From Paraburkholderia dioscoreae (GTDB taxonomy: Bacteria; Pseudomonadota; Gammaproteobacteria; Burkholderiales; Burkholderiaceae): a DNA stretch of 64,000 bases. The notes under the pieces were generated by a model that searched no databases, was not told where the DNA came from, and saw nothing but the letters and a program-made list of their open reading frames with translations. A program made the position numbers and the translations under genes. Position 1 is the stretch's first letter, and each line of letters begins with the position of its first letter. This document shows, piece after piece, positions 36,358 through 45,391 of this stretch. The stretch spans positions 1,426,001 through 1,490,000 of the forward strand of contig NZ_LR699553.1 in the NCBI RefSeq assembly GCF_902459535.1, read 5' to 3'.

Positions 36358-37638
36358 ATGGTTTTGCAAATCATGTCTGAGAAAATAGAAGATGGAAAGG
36401 TAGCGTCCCGTCATCGTGTGAATTCTTCCGAGCCGTTCGAGCCACGTCCACGTCCGGGCGTACCTGCGCACACGATCCGCGATGATGCCGAGGCGATCAC
36501 GGTTGCCCAGCGTCTTGCCGCCGAATTCGCCGGCGGTGCTTCCGAGCGTGATCGCGAGGGGTGGATTCCCGTCGACGAGGTCGATGTGTATTCGCAGTCG
36601 GGCCTCTGGGGCATCACGGTGCCGCGCGCTTATGGTGGCGCGGACGTGTCCTATGCGACGCTCGCGGAAGTCATCCGGACCATTGCCGCAGCCGATTCGA
36701 GCATCGCGCAGATCACGCAGAACCATCTTGCGCTCGTCTCGCATATCGCTCTCGATGCGAGCGAAAGCCAGAAGAAGCATCTCTTCGAACTGGTGCTCAA
36801 GGGATACCGCTTCGGCAACGCATTCTCGGAGCGTAATAGCCGTAACGTCGCCGCGTTCGAGACGCGACTCGTCGAGCAAGGTGACGACGTGGTCGTGAAT
36901 GGGCAGAAGTTCTATACGACCGGTGCGCTGCTCGCGCATATCGTACCGATTGTCGCAGTCAACGCTGACGGCGAGGGCTTTCTGGTGTTTGCGGATCGTG
37001 ACGTGCCTGGGCTGACAGTCGTCAACGACTGGTCGAGTTTCGGCCAGCGTGTGACGGCATCGGGTTCGATTCTGATCGACAACGTGAAGGTGCCGAAGTC
37101 GCGTGTGGTGCCCGTAAAAGCATTTGATCGTCCGACCGCTGCGGGACCGATCTCGCAGATTATCCAGGCAGCGATCGACGCCGGGATCGCCAAGGGGGCG
37201 CTCGACGAGACGGTCGCCTTTCTGCGAACAAAGAGCCGGCCCTGGATCGACAGCGGCAAGGACACGGCAGCCGAGGATCCCTTCACGATTGCAACGATCG
37301 GGAACCTCGTAATCCGGTTGCACGCGGCGGAAGCGCTGCTTGATCGGGCTGGACGTCGTATCGACACGGCGCTGCGCGAACCCGGTGAGGACACGGTGAA
37401 TGCAGCCGTACTTGCAACTTCGGAGGCCAAGGTGCTGACCACGGAGATTGCCATAGAGGCAACGAATCGCCTGTTTGAACTGGCAGGAACGCGTTCGACG
37501 CTGGCTGAGCACAATCTCGACAGGTACTGGCGCAATGCGCGCGTGCATACGCTGCATGACCCGGTGCGGTGGAAGTATTTCCACGTCGGAAATTACACGC
37601 TGAACGGTGTCAGCCCGCCGCGCTATCCCTGGAACTAG
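36358..37638 (+). CDS. sfnB: SfnB-family sulfur-acquisition oxidoreductase
   Basis: 426-residue flavoprotein of the acyl-CoA-dehydrogenase/DszC superfamily. SfnB-like hallmarks: GLWGITVPRAYGGADVSYAT near residue 82, DSSIAQITQNHLALVSHIAL, and the C-terminal LDRYWRNARVHTLHDPVRWK. These enzymes work with FMNH2 in using sulfones or sulfonates as sulfur sources. Start at 36358 or, five codons later, 36373; neither has a strong ribosome site. It follows the broken monooxygenase and precedes cysK on the same strand. Confidence 0.88.
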   Translation: MVLQIMSEKIEDGKVASRHRVNSSEPFEPRPRPGVPAHTIRDDAEAITVAQRLAAEFAGGASERDREGWIPVDEVDVYSQSGLWGITVPRAYGGADVSYATLAEVIRTIAAADSSIAQITQNHLALVSHIALDASESQKKHLFELVLKGYRFGNAFSERNSRNVAAFETRLVEQGDDVVVNGQKFYTTGALLAHIVPIVAVNADGEGFLVFADRDVPGLTVVNDWSSFGQRVTASGSILIDNVKVPKSRVVPVKAFDRPTAAGPISQIIQAAIDAGIAKGALDETVAFLRTKSRPWIDSGKDTAAEDPFTIATIGNLVIRLHAAEALLDRAGRRIDTALREPGEDTVNAAVLATSEAKVLTTEIAIEATNRLFELAGTRSTLAEHNLDRYWRNARVHTLHDPVRWKYFHVGNYTLNGVSPPRYPWN

Positions 37639-37688
37639 GTTTTCTGCCCGAGTGGGCTCCCGGCAAGGAAACTCGCCAACGAACTCCG

Positions 37689-37823
37689 TTAGTCCGTTCC
37701 GAATTGCAGATGGGTCGCGAGGCCGGGCAGCGTTTCGAGGTTGGGACGAGAGCGGAGCAGACCGTCAAACAGTTTGCGTGAAATCAATGTGTCGGGCCGG
37801 CGCCCGTCAGGACGCTTGTGAGT
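37689..37823 (-). pseudogene. Possible relic of a peptide-binding protein
   Basis: A minus-strand open segment reads DTLISRKLFDGLLRSRPNLE and then TLPGLATHLQF, like the early part of SBP_bac_5 solute-binding proteins (…LFDGLL…NLEP.PGLA…). Nothing before or after it continues the family, so it would be a fragment. Weak evidence. Confidence 0.3.
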
Positions 37824-37923
37824 ACCGGTGGTTCGGGATACTGTGCAACGACGGGCGTTCCGCTTGACTCTTGAAGCAGCGGCTCTACACTTGGCGCCAT
37901 CAAATGGCGCAGGGGATAACACT

Positions 37924-38901
37924 ATGGCACGGTGGTTTGAAGACAACTCGCGCTCCATCGGTCACACTCCGCTGGTTCGTCTCAATCGCGTGACGGACGG
38001 CGCTCCAGCGACCGTTCTGGCGAAAATCGAAGCGAGAAATCCCGCCTATTCCGTGAAGTGCCGGATTGGAGCCTCGATGATATGGGACGCAGAAGCGCGA
38101 GGCCTGCTCGGTCCGGGCAAGGAGATCGTCGAAGCGACGAGCGGCAACACGGGCATTGCTCTCGCCTATGTGGCGGCGGCGCGCGGGATTCCGCTCACCC
38201 TTACCATGCCGGAAACGATGAGCGTCGAGAGGCGCAAGCTACTGCTCGCCTTTGGGGCGAAACTCGTGCTGACCGAGGGCGCGCGCGGCATGCCGGGTGC
38301 CGTGGCGAAAGCGGAAGAGATCGCCGCTTCGCAGCCTGATCGTTACGTTCTGCTTCAACAGTTCAAAAATCCGGCAAACCCCGATATACACGAAAAGACA
38401 ACGGGTCCGGAGATCTGGGACGACACCGACGGCGGCGTGGATATCTTCGTATCCGGCGTGGGAACCGGCGGCACGATTACCGGTGTGTCGCGTTTCATCA
38501 AAAAGATCAAAGGCAAACCGATACTGTCAGTCGCGGTTGAGCCGGCTGCGAGCCCGATTCTGACGCAGACACGGGCGCGTGAGCCGCTAAAGCCGGCGCC
38601 GCACAAAATTCAGGGCATTGGTGCCGGGTTCGTTCCCGACGTTCTGGATCTTTCTCTGGTCGACGATATCGAGCAGGTCTCCAATGAAGAGGCGATCCTT
38701 TATGCGCGGCGTCTCGGCAGCGAAGAGGGGATACTCTCGGGCATCTCGTCCGGGGCGGCCGTCGCGGTTGCGGTGCGACTCGCAAAGCGCCCGGAGAATT
38801 CAGGGAAAACGATCGTCGTCATACTTCCCGACTCGGGTGAGCGATATCTGAGCACAGTCCTCTACGAAGGACTCTTTGACGCCCAAGGGAAGCCTGCGTA
38901 A
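37924..38901 (+). CDS. cysK: Cysteine synthase A (O-acetylserine sulfhydrylase)
   Basis: 325-residue PLP enzyme making cysteine from O-acetylserine and sulfide. The PLP lysine is in NPAYSVKCRIGASMIWDAE, the substrate loop is EATSGNTGIALAY, and the phosphate-binding loop is VGTGGTITGVSRF. The C-terminal ILPDSGERYLST is typical of CysK. Start: ATG 37924 with AGGGGA 7 bases upstream. Its presence beside SfnB-type and ABC genes fits assimilation of released sulfur. It is probably an accessory copy rather than the housekeeping one (inference). Confidence 0.94.
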   Translation: MARWFEDNSRSIGHTPLVRLNRVTDGAPATVLAKIEARNPAYSVKCRIGASMIWDAEARGLLGPGKEIVEATSGNTGIALAYVAAARGIPLTLTMPETMSVERRKLLLAFGAKLVLTEGARGMPGAVAKAEEIAASQPDRYVLLQQFKNPANPDIHEKTTGPEIWDDTDGGVDIFVSGVGTGGTITGVSRFIKKIKGKPILSVAVEPAASPILTQTRAREPLKPAPHKIQGIGAGFVPDVLDLSLVDDIEQVSNEEAILYARRLGSEEGILSGISSGAAVAVAVRLAKRPENSGKTIVVILPDSGERYLSTVLYEGLFDAQGKPA

Positions 38902-38982
38902 CCACGGGCGCGTTGCCGACCGGCAACGCAGAGAAGTTTGGGAACCTCAATGTAGCCCCTGCGAAATGCCAGGTTGGATTAA

Positions 38983-39093
38983 TTGATCGAACCGTCCGTC
39001 CAGGCGAGCGTGCGGCCGTCGCTTGCGTTCTACAGCGCGCCGGAAGAGGTGGACAGCATGATCACCGTGGTGAAACGGCTGGCGGTGCACTGA
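38983..39093 (+). pseudogene. C-terminal tail of a cysteine desulfurase-like aminotransferase
   Basis: An open segment of 36 codons ending in TGA at 39091-39093 reads QASVRPSLAFYSAPEEVDSM and ITVVKRLAVH. This matches the end of class V aminotransferase / cysteine desulfurase proteins (R-x-S-x-x-x-Y-N/S-x-x-E-E-V-D…). It has no start codon context and is cut by a stop at 38980-38982. It looks like the only surviving piece of a desulfurase gene downstream of cysK. Confidence 0.6.
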
Positions 39094-39161
39094 GACGTCC
39101 GGCGCGCTTACGAAGAATGTTCAGCCTGCGGCGAGCACCAACACTGCTGTGCCAGATTTCC

Positions 39162-40007
39162 TTATTGTTGCGGCACGCCTTCCCATGCCGGCAGCGTCGC
39201 GCCGTGATAGACGGTCAGGATGGTGGACGCGACGTTGGTCTGCTGATAGCTCTCCACCAGCGTCTTCACCCAGGGCGCCTTCGCATCTTTCGCGTTGACA
39301 GCGATGAAGTTGCGATAGGGATTGCCCGGGACTTTCTCCTGCGCGATGCGCTCCTGCGGAATCTTGATGCCGGCCTTGATCGCCCAGTCGGTATTGACGA
39401 CGGCGGCGTCCACATCGCCGATTGCGCGGCCAACGATGCCGGCGTCGAGCTCCTTGATCTGAATGTGCTTCGGATTATCGGCAATGTCGCGAGCGGTCGG
39501 CAGCAGGCCAACGTCGGGACGCAGCTTGAAGAGCCCGTTCGCTTGCAGAAGCAGCAACGCGCGGCCTTCGTTGCTCGGATCGTTCGGTACGCCGATCGTG
39601 GCGTTTTGCGGGAGCGCTGCGACGGATTTCACCTTTCGCGAGTAAAGGCCGATTGGTTGCACGTAGGTATAACCGACTGGCACGATCTCGTAGTGGCGCG
39701 CTGCAATTTGCGCGTCGAGATAAGGTTTGTGCTGAAATGAATTGGCGTCGAGGTCGTGTTGCGCGAGCGCTTCGTTTGGTTGAGTGTAGTCGGAGAACGT
39801 CGTGACCTTGACGGTGAGGCCATGCTTGGCCGCATTGGCCGCGACGGTGCGCCACACGTCTTCATCTTCGCCGGACATGATGCCGACACGCACTGTTTGA
39901 TCGGCTGCCAACGCCGACTGTGCGCTCACGACGCCGCAAGTCAGAAGAAGGGACAACATGATGCGGCTGAGAGTACTGGTCGTTTTCATATTTTGTGAAG
40001 TCATCAA
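39162..40007 (-). CDS. MetQ/NlpA-family substrate-binding protein
   Basis: 281 residues. A signal peptide ends near SALA|ADQ (not a lipobox, unlike most MetQ proteins). The mature part has VRVGIMSGEDEDVWRTVAAN, then HDLDANSFQHKPYLDAQIAA and the NDPSNEGRALLLLQANGLFK motif typical of methionine-binding MetQ. It probably binds methionine or another sulfur amino acid. No MetN/MetI partner lies next to it. Start at 40007, 40004 or 39989 cannot be decided. Encoded opposite to cysK. Confidence 0.88.
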   Translation of the reverse strand: MMTSQNMKTTSTLSRIMLSLLLTCGVVSAQSALAADQTVRVGIMSGEDEDVWRTVAANAAKHGLTVKVTTFSDYTQPNEALAQHDLDANSFQHKPYLDAQIAARHYEIVPVGYTYVQPIGLYSRKVKSVAALPQNATIGVPNDPSNEGRALLLLQANGLFKLRPDVGLLPTARDIADNPKHIQIKELDAGIVGRAIGDVDAAVVNTDWAIKAGIKIPQERIAQEKVPGNPYRNFIAVNAKDAKAPWVKTLVESYQQTNVASTILTVYHGATLPAWEGVPQQ

Positions 40008-40297
40008 AATGAAGGATCAGGAGATCCTAGAGGCACAGCCGCCGTCACACAAACAATATCCAGCACTAACGTTATGGCGGATGAGCGCAAGCAGAAAGGC
40101 GCGGCGGCAACGCTAAAAAAACAGGCGCGAACAAGTCGTGCGGACGAATCGAACGCGGCATACGCAGTTTCCGACCAGATAGCAGGTTTGACTCCAGCCA
40201 GGCATCGGGTCGAGAAATGGCAGGCGGTTTGATATGGGTCGGCGAGAGCGGCTATTGGCGCATCTGCCTGCCGGCGCCAGGATAAAGCCGCTTCATT

Positions 40298-41314
40298 TCA
40301 TGCGTTTTGCCAGCGCGCGTCGGTGACGACGAGCTTCTTCGGGATCAGCTTGATGTCGTAAAGCGTGTCCGCGATTTGCTGTTGATACGCAAAGGTGCCC
40401 GCGTCGACCGGCAACACACCATAACCTGTGCGGCCGAGCGCGAGTTCGAGCGTGCCTGTGTCGAGGCCGGTAAGCGGTGCAAGCTGGGTAGCGACAGCCG
40501 CCACGTTGTGCTCGGCCCAACTGTCGAGCTGCTGAAGTTCGGCCAGCACCGCGTGGACGGCGTCGGCGTGCGCTGTCGCAAACGAACGGCGAGCGACATA
40601 ATATTCGACGTTGCGCACCAGGCCTTCGCCATTCGTGAGCACGCGCGCGCCCAACTGGCGTTCGGCGGCGGCAAGATACGGATCCCAGATCGACCAGGCG
40701 TCTACACTGCCATTGGCAAAAGCGGCGCGCGCATCGGCGGGAACCAGGTAAGCCGTCTGGATCTCGTTGTAGCCAACCTTGCCGTGCTCCAGGGCTTTGA
40801 CGAGCAGATAGTTGGCATTCGAGCCTTTGGTGACGGCTATTTTCTTGCCGCGTAACTCGGACAGCGAGCGGATCGGCGAGTCCTTGGGCACGATCAGCGC
40901 TTCGCCGCGCGGTGCGTCCGGCTCGGCGGCGATGTAGACGAAGTCCACCCCGCCCGCCTGAGCAAACACCGGCGGCGTCTCGCCCACGACGCCGATATCG
41001 ACAGCATTTGCATTCACGCCCTCCAGCAATTGAGGACCCGCCGGAAATTCGAGCCACCTGACGGAAAAGCCGAGCGGAGCGAGACGCTTTTCAAGCGTGC
41101 CACGCGCCTTCAGTACGATGAAATTGCCATATTTCTGATAACCGATATTCACAACCTTGCCGGCTTGCGCATTGGCCGTGCCGCTTGCGCTCAACGCCAT
41201 GCCGAGAGTGCCGAGTCCACGGAGCGCTGTGTCCGCGCCAAGGCTTGCGGCCATTTTCAATAACGAACGGCGGCTGTCGCGCACGCCGTTGGGCTTCGAT
41301 TCGGTATTAGACAT
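40298..41314 (-). CDS. ssuA: SsuA-like aliphatic sulfonate-binding protein
   Basis: 338 residues. The N-terminus has RRSLLKMAASLG, a Tat-like signal, with cleavage near ANA|QAG. The mature part has IGYQKYGNFIVLKARGTLEK, VDIGVVGETPPVFAQAGGVD and KKIAVTKGSNANYLLVKALE, which are the SsuA-type motifs for aliphatic sulfonates. No SsuB/SsuC/SsuD genes are adjacent, so it either uses a distant permease or is orphaned. Same strand as the MetQ-like gene, 290 bases upstream of it. Confidence 0.9.
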   Translation of the reverse strand: MSNTESKPNGVRDSRRSLLKMAASLGADTALRGLGTLGMALSASGTANAQAGKVVNIGYQKYGNFIVLKARGTLEKRLAPLGFSVRWLEFPAGPQLLEGVNANAVDIGVVGETPPVFAQAGGVDFVYIAAEPDAPRGEALIVPKDSPIRSLSELRGKKIAVTKGSNANYLLVKALEHGKVGYNEIQTAYLVPADARAAFANGSVDAWSIWDPYLAAAERQLGARVLTNGEGLVRNVEYYVARRSFATAHADAVHAVLAELQQLDSWAEHNVAAVATQLAPLTGLDTGTLELALGRTGYGVLPVDAGTFAYQQQIADTLYDIKLIPKKLVVTDARWQNA

Positions 41315-41944
41315 GAGGCGGATGTCCTGACGGGATAAACACGCCGCGCGAGCGGTATGGCGCTGCCGTTATTGCAGCAGCTTCGACGCACGAATGAGTG
41401 AGTGCGCATGATGCGCAACACTCAACGCGCCGTCAAAGAATAGTTTTTGCTATCGATACCGGCTATGCGGATATATGCCGTTGCTCAACCTTGCCGCCGT
41501 CGCCGGTGTCGTATTCGGCGGGCAGGCGAAGAGGATGTTGCGCGCCCTGAGCGCGTCGCCCAGGGGGGCGGTCGCGATGGGTAATCGGTGGGCTATTTCC
41601 CGGAATGCTATCCGCGCGGCTATGCGAATGAAGACCGCGCATACCCGTACATGCACTGCTAGTGCTTGATGGTGCGTTTTTCGTGCACATCATGAAATTC
41701 TTCTCGTACCGGTCGAGATATCCAAAGCAAATTTGCTTGGTTGTTGCACGACAGCGTTCAAACGTATGCTCACAGGTTCCTTCTTCAGGATGCCATACCT
41801 ATGACCGTGCATGCAGCGACCGCCGCACAACGCAATGAGTGCTTGAGCCTGTCTCACGAAAGACAGAACCGAACCGCAGGGACGTCGACGCAACGCGTCG
41901 GCGTATGGGCCTATCGAGCCGCGCCAACCAGAGTGGTCCGTTAA
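41315..41944. other. Divergent gap upstream of ssuA-like and peptide ABC genes
   Basis: 630 bases between divergently transcribed genes. It holds a 15-bp palindrome (41403-41417). A 24-codon open tail (about 41587-41665, reading YFPECYPRGYANEDRAYPYM) looks protein-like but I cannot assign it. The rest shows nothing recognisable. Confidence 0.45.
41403..41417. promoter_or_regulatory. Palindrome upstream of the SsuA-like gene
   Basis: TGCGCAT-G-ATGCGCA, a perfect 7+1+7 palindrome, 88 bases before the ssuA-like start. Operator-like, for example for a LysR- or GntR-type factor; binding protein unknown. Confidence 0.4.
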
Positions 41945-43603
41945 ATGAAAGCCGTTCATTTATCTCTGGCCGGACTCGCGGCCGTTGCCTTTGTTTCCAT
42001 ACTGAGCGGTTGCGGCAAATCCGATTCAGCACAAACCGGTCTGTCGGCGCAGGCAGCGAAGCCGGTCTCCGGTGGAACGCTCACGTGGGGTGTCACCACC
42101 GAGCCCGCCTGTTTCGACCCGCATCGCTCGTCGCAACAGAATGCCTTCTGGGTGGAGCGCAATTACATCGACTCGCTGATCAGCAAGAAGACCGACGGTA
42201 CCTACGCACCGTGGCTCGCGAAGTCGTGGAGCGTTGCCGACGACGGCAAGAGCTACACCTTCAATTTGCGCGACGACGTTCACTTCACCGACGGCACGCC
42301 GTTCAATGCCGCCGCCGTGAAGGCCAATTTCGACTACATCCTGAACAATGTCAGCACCACGTCGGCCTCGGCGTCCCTGCTGGTTCACTATGACCGCGCT
42401 GAAGTCGTGTCGCCCTACGTCGTGCGTCTCGTCATGAAGCAACCCGATTCGACCACGCTCGAATCGCTGTCCAGCGTCAAACTGGGTTTCATTTCGCCGA
42501 AAGCGCTGGCCGGGAATCATGATCTGTGCGGAGGAGGACCGGGTGTGGTGGGAACGGGCCCGTTCGTATTCAGCGCCTATCAGCGTGGTCAGGCGGCCGT
42601 CTTCGCGCGCAATGCCGACTACAGGTGGGCACCCGGCAATGCACAACACCAGGGCGCCGCGTATCTCGACCGGGTGACTTACCGTTTCCTCCCCGAAGCG
42701 GCGGTGCGCACCGGTGCGTTGAGTTCCGGCCAGGTCGATCTGATCGAAGGCGTTCAGCCGACCGATGCGAGTGTGTTCGACAAGGTCGACGGTTTCCAGT
42801 ACCTCACGGGCCCTTCGGCGACCACGTCTTTCACGCTGAACATCAACTACACCGTCGCCCCGGCCAGTGATGTCCGCGTGCGGCGCGCGCTGCGCGACGG
42901 CTTCGATCTCGATGCGATCGTGAAGAGCGTCTATCTCGGGACCGTGCAGCGCGCATGGTCGAACATCGGTCCGGACAATGCGGACTACAACGCCGCGCTC
43001 AAGGGTTCATGGGGCAACAACGTGGCCGCGGCGAACAAGCTGCTGGACGAAGCGGGCTGGACTCAACGCGATAGCGAAGGTTTCCGCACCAAAGACGGCA
43101 AGCGTCTGTCGATTGAGATCGGCTATCCGCAGCCGTATGTGCGCGACAGCCGCGACGTGCTGATTCGCGCTATCCAGTCGGCGTTGCGTCAGAACATCGG
43201 CCTCGATCTCGGCTTGCGCATCAACACGGCGGGCGATTTCGCGAACGAGAAGGCGACCGGCAACTGGACGATCTACCCCAACACCGACAATCCGTCCGAC
43301 GTCGCGATGGAACTGTGGGACATGCTCGGCGACCAGGGTTTTCTGTACAACGCGATCAGGAATCCGGACCCGACGATCACAGACGCGATAAACCGTGCGC
43401 GCCTGCTGCCGGTCGGCGATGCGCGTCGCCAGTTGCTCGCCGACGTTCAGAAACGCGCCGTCGATCAGGCCTTTATCGTGCCGCTGTTCGCGCCGGCCTA
43501 TCATCTCGCGGCGAAGTCGTCCGTGCATGGCATCGGCTTCGAGCCGGAGCTCGACGGTCCGGCCAGTTCGTACGACATCTGGGTCGACAAACAGGGAGGC
43601 TGA
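41945..43603 (+). CDS. Peptide/nickel-type ABC transporter binding lipoprotein
   Basis: 552 residues, SBP_bac_5 family. Signal peptide with lipobox LSGC (Cys23). Motifs: GGTLTWGVTTEPACFDPHRS, SKSWSVADDGKSYTF-type stretch, and FTDGTPFNAAAVKANFDYIL, typical of DppA/OppA/GsiB. It is the first gene of a complete importer operon (binding protein, two permeases, fused ATPase). In this sulfur-rich setting, glutathione, other thiols or S-containing peptides are plausible substrates (inference). Confidence 0.93.
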   Translation: MKAVHLSLAGLAAVAFVSILSGCGKSDSAQTGLSAQAAKPVSGGTLTWGVTTEPACFDPHRSSQQNAFWVERNYIDSLISKKTDGTYAPWLAKSWSVADDGKSYTFNLRDDVHFTDGTPFNAAAVKANFDYILNNVSTTSASASLLVHYDRAEVVSPYVVRLVMKQPDSTTLESLSSVKLGFISPKALAGNHDLCGGGPGVVGTGPFVFSAYQRGQAAVFARNADYRWAPGNAQHQGAAYLDRVTYRFLPEAAVRTGALSSGQVDLIEGVQPTDASVFDKVDGFQYLTGPSATTSFTLNINYTVAPASDVRVRRALRDGFDLDAIVKSVYLGTVQRAWSNIGPDNADYNAALKGSWGNNVAAANKLLDEAGWTQRDSEGFRTKDGKRLSIEIGYPQPYVRDSRDVLIRAIQSALRQNIGLDLGLRINTAGDFANEKATGNWTIYPNTDNPSDVAMELWDMLGDQGFLYNAIRNPDPTITDAINRARLLPVGDARRQLLADVQKRAVDQAFIVPLFAPAYHLAAKSSVHGIGFEPELDGPASSYDIWVDKQGG

Positions 43604-43604
43604 C

Positions 43605-44534
43605 GTGGTCAGGAAGATCGTCACACGGCTGTTGACCGGTCTGCTCGTGTTGTGGCTTGCCGCCAGCGCGGCGTTCGTCGCGATTCACGCACTGCCGGGG
43701 CGTATCGAGGACGTGCTGGCCGGCGACCTTTCGTATCCGGGGCTGCGCGAGTCGATTGCCGCGCAGTGGGGACTCGACCACAGCCTGCCGTGGCAGTACG
43801 GACGATTCCTGCTGCGCCTCGCGCATGGCGATCTGGGGATCTCGTTCGTGATGCAGCAACCGGTGCTGGCCGTGCTCGGCAGCCAGCTCTGGCCGACTGT
43901 GCAGCTCGCGGCCGCGGCCGGCGTGCTCGCCATTGTGCTGGCGCTGGTGGTTGCCACCTCGACTGCGGGATTCAGCGGAGGCGCCGGCGCATGGGCGAGC
44001 CGCATTGCCTCGACGCTCGAACTCGCCTTTACGTCCACGCCCGTATTCTGGCTCGGGATGTTGTTGCTGATCGCGTTTTCGTTTCACTGGCGTTTGTTCC
44101 CGGTCTCCGGCGCGGCGGGCTGGCGCGCGCTCGTGCTGCCGGCGGTGACGCTCGCGTTGCCCACGGCCGGGGTTCTGTCGCAGGTGATGCGCGAAGCGTT
44201 GGAGACGACCCTCGACAAACCCTTCGTGATGACCGTGCGGGCGCGTGGTGTTTCCGAGGCGGCCCTGCGTGTGCGGCATGTATTGCGCCACGCGTTGCTG
44301 CCGGTCGTCACTCTTGGCGGCTGGCTGATCGGCGGCCTGCTTGGCGGGGCGGTGATTACGGAGAAGATGTTCGGCCGCCCCGGCATCGGCAGTGTGACGC
44401 TGGCAGCGGTCACGTCGCAGGACGTGCCGGTGGTTCTGGCCGTCGTGTTGCTGGCGGCATTCGTCCATGTGGTCATGTCGACGCTGCTCGATGTCGCCTA
44501 TCTCTTCATCGATCCCAGGCTGCGCAATTCATGA
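43605..44534 (+). CDS. ABC transporter permease, DppB/GsiC type
   Basis: 309 residues, about six membrane helices, with the DppB-type N-terminal domain (GLDHSLPWQYGRFLLRLAHG) and the EAA-loop-like ALETTLDKPFVMTVRARGVS followed by RVRHVLRHALLPVVTL. Start GTG 43605 with AGGGAGG 7 bases upstream, 1 base after the binding-protein stop. Overlaps the next permease by 4 bases. Confidence 0.93.
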   Translation: MVRKIVTRLLTGLLVLWLAASAAFVAIHALPGRIEDVLAGDLSYPGLRESIAAQWGLDHSLPWQYGRFLLRLAHGDLGISFVMQQPVLAVLGSQLWPTVQLAAAAGVLAIVLALVVATSTAGFSGGAGAWASRIASTLELAFTSTPVFWLGMLLLIAFSFHWRLFPVSGAAGWRALVLPAVTLALPTAGVLSQVMREALETTLDKPFVMTVRARGVSEAALRVRHVLRHALLPVVTLGGWLIGGLLGGAVITEKMFGRPGIGSVTLAAVTSQDVPVVLAVVLLAAFVHVVMSTLLDVAYLFIDPRLRNS

Positions 44535-45391
44535 GTGATCTGCCGCTTTCTCCGGTTTCACCGATTGCGCGCCCTGGTTGGGCGTCGCGGGTTCCCGTGC
44601 CGGTGCTGCTCGCCGCAGCGTTCCTCGCGGTGCTTGCTTTTTCTATGGCTTTTCCGCGCGTCGTGACGCCTTACGACCCGCTGGTCAGCGATGTGGCGCA
44701 TGCCATGCAGCCGCCGGACGCTACGCACTGGTTCGGCACGGACAGAATCGGTCGCGACGTGTTCTCGCGGGTGATCTACGGCGCCCGATATTCGCTGCTG
44801 ATCGGGCTGTCGAGCATGATCGTGAGCCTGTTGGTGGGGCTCGTGCTCGGCGTGACGGCCGGGCTTGGCCGACGTGCGGTCGATGAAGGCGCGTCGCGTG
44901 TGTTCGACGTGTTGTCGGCGTTTCCACCGGTTCTGCTGTCGCTGTTCGTGGTCACGTTTCTTGGCCAGGGGATCGTGAACATGGCGGTCGCGGTCGGCAT
45001 CGCGGGGATTCCGAAGTTCGGGCGCGTGTTGCGCTCACAGACCCTTGGCGTGAGACGTGCCGATTACGTGACCCATGCCGTGACGTTCGGCATGTCGCGA
45101 GCCCGCGTGTTCGTGCGTCACATCCTGCCTAACGTGCTCGCGGCCGTGCCGGTGATCGCGACCATCGACATCGGCAGCGCGATCATCGCAGTATCCGCAC
45201 TGAGCTTTCTGGGGCTGGGACCGCAACCGCCGACGCCCGAGTGGGGCGTGATGCTCGCCGAAGGACGCGACGTGTTGCGTGTCGCGTGGTGGCCGAGCGT
45301 GTTCCCGGGCATGGCGATCACGCTGACGGTGATGGCGTTTTCGCTGATCGGCAAATTCCTGGCTCGTGTCTATGGAGTGCGCACCCGATGA
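44531..45391 (+). CDS. ABC transporter permease, DppC/GsiD type
   Basis: 286 residues with an N-terminal helix, the HWFGTDRIGRDVFSRVIYGA signature of DppC proteins, five further helices, and the EAA loop with HAVTFGMSRARVFVRHILPN. C-terminal ALSFLGLGPQPPTPEWGVML is diagnostic for the family. Overlaps both neighbours by 4 bases. Confidence 0.95.
   Translation: MSDLPLSPVSPIARPGWASRVPVPVLLAAAFLAVLAFSMAFPRVVTPYDPLVSDVAHAMQPPDATHWFGTDRIGRDVFSRVIYGARYSLLIGLSSMIVSLLVGLVLGVTAGLGRRAVDEGASRVFDVLSAFPPVLLSLFVVTFLGQGIVNMAVAVGIAGIPKFGRVLRSQTLGVRRADYVTHAVTFGMSRARVFVRHILPNVLAAVPVIATIDIGSAIIAVSALSFLGLGPQPPTPEWGVMLAEGRDVLRVAWWPSVFPGMAITLTVMAFSLIGKFLARVYGVRTR

Noticed and set aside
41587..41665. 24-codon protein-like tail reading YFPECYPRGYANEDRAYPYM
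   Set aside because: Looks like the end of an enzyme but I could not match it to any family with confidence, and there is a stop just before it. Mentioned only in the gap entry.
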